A DNA stretch of 64,000 bases from Kitasatospora sp. NBC_00374 (lineage in GTDB: Bacteria; Actinomycetota; Actinomycetes; Streptomycetales; Streptomycetaceae). The notes under the pieces are model-generated. The model did no database searches. It had not been told where the DNA came from and was given only the letters and a program-made list of their open reading frames with translations. The translations under genes were made by a program, and so were the position numbers. Where the stretch lies: the NCBI RefSeq assembly GCF_041434935.1, contig NZ_CP107964.1, forward strand, positions 2,976,001 to 3,040,000, written 5' to 3'. Of this stretch, positions 37,374 to 44,960 are shown one piece after another (within the stretch, counting starts at the first letter, position 1; each line of letters starts with the position of its first letter).

Positions 37374-37508
37374 GGCACGACCGTAGCCGTCGCACCGCTC
37401 GCGCCGGTAGGGCCCCGGTGGTTCGCGGGCGCCGGGCCGAGTACCGCCGGGTGGCTGACGGAACGCCAGAAGGACCGCCCCCACCGGGAGACGGTCCTTC
37501 TGTTGCTG

Positions 37509-37581
37509 TGGAGCTATGGAGAATCGAACTCCAGACCTCCTGCATGCCATGCAGGCGCTCTACCAACTGAGCTATAGCCCC
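37509..37581 (-). tRNA. tRNA-Ala (anticodon GGC), copy 1
   Basis: A 73-nt cloverleaf reads GGGGCTATAGCTCAGTTGGT at its 5 prime end, an anticodon arm CCTGC-ATGGCAT-GCAGG with anticodon GGC, and a T arm GGAG-TTCGATT-CTCC. The acceptor stem GGGGCTA/TAGCTCC contains G3-U70, the alanine identity pair. The discriminator is A73 and the CCA end is not encoded. The sequence is identical to copies at 40258 and 40369. Confidence 0.98.
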
Positions 37582-37766
37582 TTGCTGTTGTCTCCGGCGT
37601 TTCCCCCGGCGACATCGCCAACAATACACGGTCACCGGGGTGGGTCCCTAATCGCTTTCCGGCGCCCCGGCACCGGCCGCCACCTGGGACGTCGGTCGGC
37701 CGGGCCGCCCCGGCGTCCCCGCCGCGGGGGCGCGGGGACGGTCCGGCGCGAAGGGCCCGGGCAGGG

Positions 37767-39200
37767 TCAGCGCGCGGTCCGCCCGGTGCGCCGGGCGAAA
37801 CCGGCGGCGAGGCCGAACCCGGCACCGACCACCGTCAGGGTGACCAGGACCGCGTGCCCCGAGGCGGCCGGGGTCGCCGGATAGCCGACCCGGCCGAGGA
37901 AGATCGTGCCCAGCAGCGCCACCCCCGCCACCTGGGCGAGCTGCACCACCGTCACCAGCACCCCGCTGGCGTCGGCCGCGTCGGCCGGGTCGACCCGGCC
38001 GAGCGCGCGGGCGAACAGCGGGCTGTACGCGCAGCCGGCGGCCGCCCCGAGCACGGCGAACAGCAGGACGACCGGCACCCCGAGCTGTCCGCCGCCGCTC
38101 AGCGCCAGGCCCGCCAGCGGGAAGCCCGCGGCGACCAGGGCCAGCGCGAGGGTCGGCAGCACCCGGTGCAGCCGGGCCGGCAGCCGCTGCCAGTGGAGGC
38201 TGGAGATCCCGAAGCCGACCGCGACCGGGCCCGACAGCAACCCGGCCTTGAGGGCGCCGGAGCCGAGCCCGGCCTGCTGGTGCAGCGCGAACGCGAACAT
38301 GAACCCGGAGAAGCCGAACATGATCAGGAAGAGCGCGCCCGCCGCCGGCAGCAGCCCGGGCGCCCGCAGCACCCGGGCCGGGACCAGCGCCTGCCCGCCG
38401 CGGGCCGCGGTCCGCCACTCGACCACCCCGAACAGCACGGCCAGGACGGCACTGCCGCCCAGCATCACCCATCCCCAGACCGGCCAGCCCAGCTCGTGCC
38501 CGAGCACCAGCGGCACCACCAGCAGGCCGAGGGTCCCGCCGAGCAGCAGCAGACCGGGGACGTCGAAGCGGCGGGTCGGGTCGGCCGGCAGGTCGGGCAG
38601 CAGCCGTCGGCCGAGCACCAGCAGCACCGCGCCGATCGGCACGTTGAGCAGGAAGACCGGCCGCCAGCCGGTGCCGAACAGGTCGGCGGCCACCAGCAGA
38701 CCGCCGAGGACCTGACCGATCGCCAGGCCGCCCGCCAGCACCGCCGAGTACAGGCCGAGCGCCCGGACCCGGGCGGCACCGGTGAACGTCTGCTGGATCA
38801 GGCTCATCACCTGCGGCACCATCAGCGCCGCCCCGACACCCTGCAGCACCCGGAACGCGATCAGCCACCCGGTGTCCGGTGCCAGCCCGCAGGCCAGCGA
38901 CGCGGCGGTGAAGGCGGCCAGGCCGTACTGGAAGAGCCGGCCGTGGCCGTACCGGGCGCCGAGCCGGGCGCCGGTGATCAGCAGCACCGCGTAGGCGATC
39001 GTGTAGCCCGCGATGACCAGCTGCAGCCCCGCGCCGGAGGCGTGCAGGTCGGAGCGGATGGTCGGCACGGCGACGTTGACGATGGCGATGTCGAGCAGGG
39101 CCATGAACTGGCCGGTCAGGACGAGGCCGAGCAACGGCCCGGGCCGGGCCGCGCCGGTGGTGGCCGTACGGGCGGCCGGGAGGGTCTGAAGATCCGTCAT
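37767..39200 (-). CDS. MFS multidrug-type exporter (DHA2 family)
   Basis: A 477-residue major facilitator with about 14 transmembrane segments, the hallmark of the DHA2 (EmrB/QacA) group. Visible features include the first helix LLGLVLTGQFMALLDIAIVN with its D-containing motif, LGARYGHGRLF (motif A between helices 2 and 3), IAFRVLQGVGAALMVPQVMS (motif B region) and LAIGQVLGGLLVAADL (motif C, helix 5). Ends in GFARRTGRTAR. Start is the ATG at 39200. An MmyB-type regulator begins 101 nt upstream in the opposite direction, so the pair probably forms a self-contained efflux unit controlled from the shared gap. Both genes lie between tRNA-Ala copies 1 and 2. Confidence 0.92.
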   Translation of the reverse strand: MTDLQTLPAARTATTGAARPGPLLGLVLTGQFMALLDIAIVNVAVPTIRSDLHASGAGLQLVIAGYTIAYAVLLITGARLGARYGHGRLFQYGLAAFTAASLACGLAPDTGWLIAFRVLQGVGAALMVPQVMSLIQQTFTGAARVRALGLYSAVLAGGLAIGQVLGGLLVAADLFGTGWRPVFLLNVPIGAVLLVLGRRLLPDLPADPTRRFDVPGLLLLGGTLGLLVVPLVLGHELGWPVWGWVMLGGSAVLAVLFGVVEWRTAARGGQALVPARVLRAPGLLPAAGALFLIMFGFSGFMFAFALHQQAGLGSGALKAGLLSGPVAVGFGISSLHWQRLPARLHRVLPTLALALVAAGFPLAGLALSGGGQLGVPVVLLFAVLGAAAGCAYSPLFARALGRVDPADAADASGVLVTVVQLAQVAGVALLGTIFLGRVGYPATPAASGHAVLVTLTVVGAGFGLAAGFARRTGRTAR

Positions 39201-39301
39201 GTCCTCAGCCTGCGGGCGTCCCGGTACCGGTGGTTAGAGCCTGCCGATCCTGGTACCGAGAGCACCAGCCAGGCCCGCCCGCGGCGGGGGACGATGGGGG
39301 C

Positions 39302-40210
39302 ATGACGATGCTGGACCATCCGACCGACACCCGCCCGCCGCGCCCGCGGGAGCAGCGGCGCGGCGAGCTCGCCAAGTTCCTCAGGGCCCGCCGGGCCCGG
39401 ATCCGGCCGGAGGAGGTCGGGCTGCCGCCCGGGGTGCGCCGCCGCACGCCGGGCCTGCGGCGCGAGGAGCTGGCACAGCTGGCCGGGGTCGGGGTCACCT
39501 GGTACACCTGGCTCGAACAGGGCCGGCCGATCAACGCGAGCGGGCAGGTGCTGGACGCGATCGCCCGCGCGCTGCGGCTGGACGGGGCCGAGCGCGAGCA
39601 CATGTTCCGGCTGGCCGGGCTGGAGCCGGGCCCGCCCGTCGACACGCAGTGCCCGCAGCTGGGGCCGGTCGTGGAGGCCGTCCTGGAGCAGCTCGACCCG
39701 ATGCCGGCCGTGGTCGCCAACAGCCGCTACGACCTGCTGCGCACCAACCGCTCGTACGACCTGCTGTTCCCCGGCGCGGTCCGGCCGGCGACCCCGGACG
39801 GGCGGCGCAACAGCATGTGGTGCGCGTTCACCGTGCCGGCGTGCTGCAACCCGTTCGTGAACCGGGACAGCGAGCTGCCGCGGATGGTCGGAGTGCTGCG
39901 CGGCGCGTACGGCCGGCACGTCGGGGAGCCGGCCTGGGAGGCGTACATCGGGGCGCTGGCGGGCGCCAGCGCCGAGTTCCGCGCGTTGTGGGAGCGGCAG
40001 GACGTGGCACCGCCGCAGGACGCGCACAAGGTCTTCCGGCATGCCGCCGTGGGCGAGCTGCACTTCCTCGCGGCCCGGCTGGGCGTCCCGGCCACGCCCG
40101 ACTGCCATCTGCTGGTCTACACCCCGCGGACGCCGCAGGACCGGGAGCGGATGGAGTGGCTGCACGCCCATCCGGACGCCGCCGCGACCGACCACCGTCA
40201 CGGCCGGTGA
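39302..40210 (+). CDS. Helix-turn-helix regulator with MmyB-like ligand-binding domain
   Basis: A 302-residue XRE-type regulator like that at 25027. The HTH region includes TPGLRREELAQLAGVGVTWY and TWLEQGRPINASGQVLDAIA (about residues 47-85). The MmyB-like domain follows with DPMPAVVANSRYDLLRTNRS, the cysteine-containing VPACCNPFVN, and the C-terminal TPDCHLLVYTPRTPQDRERM block. In family members this domain binds a fatty-acyl ligand. It starts at the ATG at 39302, 6 nt after a GACGAT -10-like hexamer, so probably leaderless. It is divergent from the MFS exporter, which is the likely target. A terminator hairpin follows at 40216. Confidence 0.92.
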   Translation: MTMLDHPTDTRPPRPREQRRGELAKFLRARRARIRPEEVGLPPGVRRRTPGLRREELAQLAGVGVTWYTWLEQGRPINASGQVLDAIARALRLDGAEREHMFRLAGLEPGPPVDTQCPQLGPVVEAVLEQLDPMPAVVANSRYDLLRTNRSYDLLFPGAVRPATPDGRRNSMWCAFTVPACCNPFVNRDSELPRMVGVLRGAYGRHVGEPAWEAYIGALAGASAEFRALWERQDVAPPQDAHKVFRHAAVGELHFLAARLGVPATPDCHLLVYTPRTPQDRERMEWLHAHPDAAATDHRHGR

Positions 40211-40215
40211 ACGCC

Positions 40216-40248
40216 GAAGGCCGCCACCCTGGTCGGGTGGCGGCCTTC
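40216..40248. terminator. Terminator hairpin between MmyB-type gene and tRNA-Ala copy 2
   Basis: A 14-bp perfect stem, GAAGGCCGCCACCC (40216-40229) with GGGTGGCGGCCTTC (40235-40248), and a 5-nt loop. It is just past the stop of the plus-strand regulator and just downstream of the minus-strand tRNA, so it may serve both. The core is the same as the stem at 19357-19389. Confidence 0.85.
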
Positions 40249-40257
40249 ACTCCACTG

Positions 40258-40330
40258 TGGAGCTATGGAGAATCGAACTCCAGACCTCCTGCATGCCATG
40301 CAGGCGCTCTACCAACTGAGCTATAGCCCC
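40258..40330 (-). tRNA. tRNA-Ala (anticodon GGC), copy 2
   Basis: Identical over its 73 nt to the copies at 37509 and 40369, with GGC anticodon, G3-U70 pair and A73, and no encoded CCA. It is 38 nt downstream of copy 3 and is probably processed from the same transcript. Confidence 0.98.
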
Positions 40331-40368
40331 GCGACACATGCGGGCCTGAGGGGACCACCGGTGCGGAG

Positions 40369-40441
40369 TGGAGCTATGGAGAATCGAACTCCAGACCTCC
40401 TGCATGCCATGCAGGCGCTCTACCAACTGAGCTATAGCCCC
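40369..40441 (-). tRNA. tRNA-Ala (anticodon GGC), copy 3
   Basis: Identical over its 73 nt to copies 1 and 2. It is the first of the tandem pair in transcription order and lies about 60 nt downstream of a likely promoter (40500-40529). Confidence 0.98.
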
Positions 40442-40499
40442 GCGTTCTCGCGATTCCCGCTTTCCTTTCGGTCTGCGTTCCTCCCTGCGAACGAGGAAG

Positions 40500-40529
40500 A
40501 CTCTAGCTGGTCAGAGCCGGAACTGCGAA
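40500..40529 (-). promoter_or_regulatory. Candidate promoter of the tandem tRNA-Ala genes
   Basis: Read on the minus strand, TTCGCA (40529-40524) and TAGAGT (40505-40500) are separated by 18 nt. This fits a vegetative promoter about 60 nt upstream of tRNA-Ala copy 3, lying also in the gap after the phosphatase stop. Confidence 0.45.
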
Positions 40530-40547
40530 ATCGCCCTCGGTTCACCG

Positions 40548-41195
40548 TCAGGTCTCGTCCCCGATGACCGGCTGGGGGAGGGTGCCCGCGTTGTGTTCCA
40601 GGAGCCGCCAGCCCCGCGCCCCCTGGCCGAGCACCGACCAGCAGCAGTTGGAGAGGCCGCCGAAACGCTCCCAGTGCACCGGGTCGAGGTCGAGCAGCCG
40701 GCCGAGCATGGTGCGGATGGTGCCGCCGTGGCTGACCACCACCAGGGTGCCGTCCTCCGGCAGCTTCTCGACCGCCGCCAGCACCACCGGCACCGCGCGG
40801 TCCGCGACCTCGGTGGCCAGCTCGCCGCCGCCGCGCCGGACCGGCTCGCCCTGCGCCCACGCGTCGAACTGCTCCGGGAACCGGGCCCGGATCTCGGTGT
40901 TGGTCAGCCCCTGCCACGCGCCCGCGTAGGTCTCCCGCAGGCCCTCGTGGTGGTCCACCCCGAGGCCGGTGACCTTGCCCAGCTCGGCGGCGGTGTGCCG
41001 GGCGCGCTGGAGGTCAGAGGAGACCAGCAGGTCGGGCTGGAGGCCGGCGAGCAGCCGGGCCGACCGCCTGGCCTGCTCGACACCCTGCTCGGTGAGCGGG
41101 ATGTCGGTGCTGCCCTGGAAGCGGGACTCCAGGTTCCAGGCGGTCTGGCCGTGCCGCCAGAAGACGATGCGCGGTCCCCGCGCGGCGCGGCTCAG
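40548..41195 (-). CDS. Histidine phosphatase family protein (probable CTG start)
   Basis: Phosphoglycerate-mutase-like phosphatase, 215 residues, of the broad-specificity histidine phosphatase superfamily. The catalytic RHGQTAWN (RHG at 14-16) is at the N-terminus, LVSSDLQRARHTA holds the second Arg, the conserved Glu is in LRETYAGAWQG, and the second catalytic His is in VVVSHGGTIRTM. No ATG, GTG or TTG exists in frame upstream of RHG for about 40 codons. A CTG at 41195 overlaps the rsfS stop as CTGA, exactly where an ATGA overlap is expected, so it is the probable start and translation is coupled to rsfS. The substrate is unknown. Confidence 0.88.
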   Translation of the reverse strand: MSRAARGPRIVFWRHGQTAWNLESRFQGSTDIPLTEQGVEQARRSARLLAGLQPDLLVSSDLQRARHTAAELGKVTGLGVDHHEGLRETYAGAWQGLTNTEIRARFPEQFDAWAQGEPVRRGGGELATEVADRAVPVVLAAVEKLPEDGTLVVVSHGGTIRTMLGRLLDLDPVHWERFGGLSNCCWSVLGQGARGWRLLEHNAGTLPQPVIGDET

Positions 41196-41638
41196 CTCTC
41201 GTCCTCGGAGAGGCCGGAGACGGCGTTGCCCGCGGCGTCGGTGACGGCGTTCTCGGGCCGGTTGCGGGTGGCCACCGCGTCGGCCGGCAGCGGCACCTCG
41301 GGGCAGTCCTTCCAGAGCCGGTCGAGGGAGTAGAAGGAGCGCTCCTCGGAGTGCTGGACGTGCACCACGATGTCCAGGTAGTCGAGCAGGATCCAGCGGC
41401 CCTCGCGCTCGCCCTCGCGGCGGACCGGCTTGATGTCGAGCTGCTCGCGCAGCTGGTCCTCGATCTCCTCCGCGATGGCCCGCACCTGGCGGTCGTTGGC
41501 GGCCGAGGCGATCAGGAAGGCGTCGGTGATCGACAGCACCTCGCTGACGTCGAAGGCGATGATGTCGTGGGCCAGCTTGTCGGCCGCCGCCTGGGCGGCG
41601 ACGTTGAGGAGTTCCTGGCTGTGGTCGGTGACGGTCAC
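41192..41638 (-). CDS. rsfS: Ribosome silencing factor RsfS
   Basis: RsfS binds ribosomal protein uL14 and blocks joining of the subunits in stationary phase or starvation. The 148-residue product has the family core: AAQAAADKLAHDIIAFDVSE, DAFLIASAANDRQVRAIAEE, GRWILLDYLDIVVHV and HSEERSFYSLDRLWKDCP (ending the conserved domain near residue 118), plus a short variable acidic tail ending in SEDES. The GTG at 41638 gives MTVTDHSQELL; the frame extends upstream 15 codons without similarity. The phosphatase is coupled to it by a 4-nt overlap. nadD and the LCP-like gene lie upstream, the common nadD-LCP-rsfS order of Streptomyces. Confidence 0.96.
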   Translation of the reverse strand: MTVTDHSQELLNVAAQAAADKLAHDIIAFDVSEVLSITDAFLIASAANDRQVRAIAEEIEDQLREQLDIKPVRREGEREGRWILLDYLDIVVHVQHSEERSFYSLDRLWKDCPEVPLPADAVATRNRPENAVTDAAGNAVSGLSEDES

Positions 41639-41745
41639 GTTGTACTTCCCGCTCGATGGCAATAACGCCTTCCAGGATCTCACGAACGGACCGGGGCCCG
41701 GATCGTCCGATCCGGGCCCCGGCTTCCACGCGCTCGATCGAGCGG

Positions 41746-43554
41746 CTACGGAGCCTTCGGCGGCTGGTAGTCCTTGCCCAGGACGACCACCAGATCCGCG
41801 TTCTGTGCGTCGGCAGCCTTCTTCACCACGGTCTCCGGCAGCGCCAGCGCACCGGCCAGGGCCTTGGCGTCCGCGGCCCGGGCGTCGTCGGTGTAGCGGA
41901 TCTCGGTGGTCGCCTGCACGGCCGCCTTGGCGGTGCTGGGCACCAGCTCCAGACCCGCGTTGACCGCCTGGACCCCCGCGGCGGTGGCGCTCTGGTCGTT
42001 GCCCGAGGCGTTCACGACCGAGACCCGGGTGGCCGCGCCGCCCGCGGTGACCGCCCCCGCCTTCACCGTGCCGCCGAGGATCTCCTTGACCTGCTGGCCG
42101 GCCGTGGCCTCGTCCAGCGTGCCGTCCGACTTCACCTTGAGCGTGCTGCCCGCCAGGTGCCCGTCCTTGGCCTGGCCGGCCAGCAGCGCGAGCACCCCGC
42201 CGAGCTTCTTCTCCGGCAGCGACGGATCCAGCACCGCGTTCATCCGGTGCACGTCGTCGGTGGACTCCGCCAGGTCGGTCGGCATGGCGCGGATCACCGC
42301 CTCCAGCACCTTCCCGAACCGGGCCAGCTGGGCGTCCCGGCCCTCGGTCGGCGCCTGGTACGTGGCGTAGGCGACCGAGGCCTTGCCGGTCAGCATCACG
42401 CCCTTGCCGACCGTGGCGAGCACCTTGCCGTCCGGCTTGTTGCCCTCACGCACCTCGACGTCGGTGTCCACCTTGACCCCGCCCAGCTGGGCGACGAGCA
42501 GCTCCAGGTACGGGGTGTCCAGCCGCCAGGTGCCGCCCACCGGGGCGCCGAGCACGGTGCTCAGCCCCTCCCGGGTGGCGGAGGCGCCGATCGTGTCCAG
42601 CCCCTGGCCGACCGTGACGACGCCGGTGTCGCCGGTACCGGGCAGCTTCAGGGTGTCGGGCAGCATCAGCACCGAGCCCTTGTGGCCGGCGGCGTCGTTC
42701 ACCAGCATCGCGGTGGAGACCTTCCCCTGCAGGTCACGCAGGTGCACCACGTTGACCTGCCGGTCGCCGGCCACCGCGGCCGCGTCCTCGCCGCCGCCGA
42801 GCTTCCCGTCCCACCACAGGTAGCCGACGGCCCCGGCGGCCAGGACCGCCAGCACCACCAGCAGACCGAGCAGCCGGTTGCGCAGCCGGCGGCGGCGCTC
42901 GGCCCGGACCTCGCTGCGCGACTCGGCGAACTTCAGCCAGTCGATGACGTCCTCGGACTCCTCCGCCTGCTCGTCCACGAAGGTGAACTCGCCGGTCGTG
43001 TAGTTGTCCTTCGGGGCCCGGGTGGTCCGGCGCCCGCCGACCTGCTCGGAGGGCTGCGCCGGCTCGGCCGGCGGCGCGGCTGCGGGAGCGGGCGCAGCGG
43101 GCCTGGGCCGCGGGGGCGCGGGCGGCGCCGCCTGCTGGACGGGCTGCTGCGCGGCGTACGGGTCCTGGACGTAGAACTGCTGGTCGTGGGAGTACCCCTG
43201 GCCGAAGGCGGGGGAAGGGTCGTGGACCGGCTGCTCGGGCCGGTACGGCTGCTGCTGCTGGTAGTAGCCCTGCTGCCCGCCCTGGTGGTAGCCCTGGCCG
43301 TACCCCTGCGAAGGGCCCTGGTAGGGCTGCTGCCCCTGGGGGTACCCCTGGCCGTAGGCGGGGGAAGGGTCGTGCACGGGCTGCTCGGGCTGGTACGGCT
43401 GCTGCTGGTAGTAGCCCTGCTGCTGGCCCTGGCCGTACTGCTGCCCGTCCTGGGGGTACCCCTGGCCGTAGGCCGGGGCAGGATCCTGGTACGGCTGCTG
43501 CTGGTACGGGTACCAGGTCCCGTCGTCCTGGCCGCGGTCTGGCGATCCGGTCAC
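41746..43554 (-). CDS. LCP-like protein with LytR_C domain and Gln/Tyr-rich repeats
   Basis: A 602-residue membrane protein related to LytR-CpsA-Psr enzymes that attach polymers to peptidoglycan. The cytoplasmic N-terminus (about 1-170) is Gln/Tyr/Pro/Gly-rich with a 48-50-residue tandem duplication: PEQPVHDPSPAYGQGY at 56-71 and PEQPVHDPSPAFGQGY at 106-121. A transmembrane helix follows at 227-247, then an LCP-like region (about 265-430) and a C-terminal LytR_C domain (about 505-600). At the place of the usual PRD arginine there is LPD (298-300), so catalysis is doubtful. GTG start at 43554 with GGGAGG upstream. It lies 16 nt after nadD and upstream of rsfS. Confidence 0.85.
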   Translation of the reverse strand: MTGSPDRGQDDGTWYPYQQQPYQDPAPAYGQGYPQDGQQYGQGQQQGYYQQQPYQPEQPVHDPSPAYGQGYPQGQQPYQGPSQGYGQGYHQGGQQGYYQQQQPYRPEQPVHDPSPAFGQGYSHDQQFYVQDPYAAQQPVQQAAPPAPPRPRPAAPAPAAAPPAEPAQPSEQVGGRRTTRAPKDNYTTGEFTFVDEQAEESEDVIDWLKFAESRSEVRAERRRRLRNRLLGLLVVLAVLAAGAVGYLWWDGKLGGGEDAAAVAGDRQVNVVHLRDLQGKVSTAMLVNDAAGHKGSVLMLPDTLKLPGTGDTGVVTVGQGLDTIGASATREGLSTVLGAPVGGTWRLDTPYLELLVAQLGGVKVDTDVEVREGNKPDGKVLATVGKGVMLTGKASVAYATYQAPTEGRDAQLARFGKVLEAVIRAMPTDLAESTDDVHRMNAVLDPSLPEKKLGGVLALLAGQAKDGHLAGSTLKVKSDGTLDEATAGQQVKEILGGTVKAGAVTAGGAATRVSVVNASGNDQSATAAGVQAVNAGLELVPSTAKAAVQATTEIRYTDDARAADAKALAGALALPETVVKKAADAQNADLVVVLGKDYQPPKAP

Positions 43555-43570
43555 GCCGCCCCTCCCGGGT

Positions 43571-44197
43571 TCAAGGCTGGGCCGGCGCGTAGAGCGCCCG
43601 CTTGTCGATGTAACGGACCACGCCGTCCGGTACCAGGTACCAGACCGGCTCGCCCTTGGCGACCCGGTTGCGGCAGTCGGTGGAGGAGATGGCCAGCGCG
43701 GGCACCTCCACCAGGGAGACTCCTCCGGCCGGCAGACCGGCGTCGGAGAGAGTGTGCCCCGGGCGGGTGCAGCCGATGAAGTGGGCGAGCTCGAAGAGTT
43801 CCTCGGAGTCCCGCCAGGAGAGGATCTGGGCGAGGGCGTCGGCGCCGGTGATGAAGAACAGCTCGGCGTCCGGGTGGAGCGCGTGCAGGTCGCGCAGGGT
43901 GTCCACGGTGTAGGTCGGGCCGTCCCGGTCGATGTCGATCCGGCTGACCGAGAACTGCGGGTTCTCGGCGGTGGCTATGACCGTCATCAGGTAGCGGTCC
44001 TCGGCGGCCGAGACGCTGCGGTCCAGCTTCTGCCACGGCTGCCCGGTCGGCACGAAGATCACCTCGTCGAGGTGGAACGCGCTCGCGACCTCACTGGCGG
44101 CGACCAGGTGGCCGTGGTGAATGGGGTCGAAGGTGCCGCCCATCACGCCGAGTCGCCTCTTCGCCACGCCCTGCGCGGCCCCGGCCTGCTCTCTCAT
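43571..44197 (-). CDS. nadD: Nicotinate-nucleotide adenylyltransferase
   Basis: Transfers AMP from ATP to nicotinate mononucleotide, making deamido-NAD in NAD biosynthesis. The 208-residue protein has the nucleotidyltransferase motif [12 protein letters not shown] near residues 19-30, the NaMN-binding VPTGQPWQK, the [11 protein letters not shown] segment, and the ISSTDCRNR motif of the family. The ATG at 44197 is used; the open frame upstream is long but without similarity. The LCP-like gene follows 16 nt downstream and rsfS after it, forming a single minus-strand unit. A 48-residue membrane protein lies upstream on the same strand. Confidence 0.96.
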   Translation of the reverse strand: MREQAGAAQGVAKRRLGVMGGTFDPIHHGHLVAASEVASAFHLDEVIFVPTGQPWQKLDRSVSAAEDRYLMTVIATAENPQFSVSRIDIDRDGPTYTVDTLRDLHALHPDAELFFITGADALAQILSWRDSEELFELAHFIGCTRPGHTLSDAGLPAGGVSLVEVPALAISSTDCRNRVAKGEPVWYLVPDGVVRYIDKRALYAPAQP

Positions 44198-44283
44198 GGC
44201 GCCACACCTTACGCGACCCGGATTGCCACCGGGAAAGCGCGAGTCCGCGGGGCCCCGGCCGGGGCCCCGCGCGGCCGCCCGGG

Positions 44284-44430
44284 TCAGCGGTCGCGGTTGA
44301 AACGCGTGGTCACGAAGAGCAGGAGCAGCAGGATGAACAGTGCGCCGCCGCCGGTCAGGTACGGGCTGAGGCTCTCGTGGTTGCCGCCCTCGGCGAGCTG
44401 GGTGAGGGCGGGCAGTGCAGCGTTGCTCAT
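44284..44430 (-). CDS. Small membrane protein, 48 residues
   Basis: A 48-residue single-helix protein, [11 protein letters not shown] at the start, a hydrophobic helix (about 26-41, [17 protein letters not shown]) and a basic RFNRDR end, so the C-terminus is probably cytoplasmic. A GAGAAGGTCC-type box lies before the ATG at 44430. No family is recognised. It lies upstream of nadD on the same strand, and a second 48-residue, one-helix protein is found 187 nt further upstream. Not found by gene callers that require about 60 codons. The coding nature rests on codon bias, start signal and membrane-protein design. Confidence 0.7.
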   Translation of the reverse strand: MSNAALPALTQLAEGGNHESLSPYLTGGGALFILLLLLFVTTRFNRDR

Positions 44431-44617
44431 GGTCGGCAGGACCTTCTCGGCTCGGTGACGGACCAGGGGTGCGGGCCTGGGTGGCCCGCGCGCTCATCGT
44501 ACGGGGGGTGCCCCCGCAACCGCGCGGCGGCCCACCGCGTCCACCAGGTGGGTGGCGGACCAGCAGACGGACGGGCCGTCAGCCGACGTCCGGTCAGCCC
44601 GGGCCGCGTCGGCCGGC

Positions 44618-44764
44618 TCAGTTGTTGCGGCCGGCCCGCAGCAGCATCCAGGCCAGCAGTCCGACGCCGACGAAGGACGCGACCACGATGATCCGCAGGA
44701 ACAGGCCCGGACCGTTCTCGGTCGAGATCGGACCGGCCAGGTGCGCCAGGGCGGCAGGGGACAT
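44618..44764 (-). CDS. Small membrane protein, 48 residues
   Basis: A 48-residue product, MSPAALAHLAGPISTENGPG then a single hydrophobic helix (about 21-42, IIVVASFVGVGLLAWMLL) and RAGRNN at the C-terminus. The ATG at 44764 follows a GGAGTCC-type box. The basic tail again suggests an outside N-terminus. It is the same length and layout as the protein at 44284 but with low sequence identity. It is divergent from the M48 peptidase at 44961. No family is recognised. A larger open frame continues upstream but shows no start signal. Confidence 0.7.
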   Translation of the reverse strand: MSPAALAHLAGPISTENGPGLFLRIIVVASFVGVGLLAWMLLRAGRNN

Positions 44765-44960
44765 CGCGGGACTCCTCGGGTGCTGCGGGGTGCTGCTCGG
44801 CGGCCCGGCCCCGTCGCGGGGCCCGGCCCTGCCAGGGTAGACCGGCTTACGCCGGGACGCCGGGTCCGGGGACGAGTACGGGCGTACGGACGTTGGAGCC
44901 ATCAGCAGCGGGGGCCGGCCGGGGAGCCGGTGCCGGCATCGACCAGGGAGGTACTCAAGC

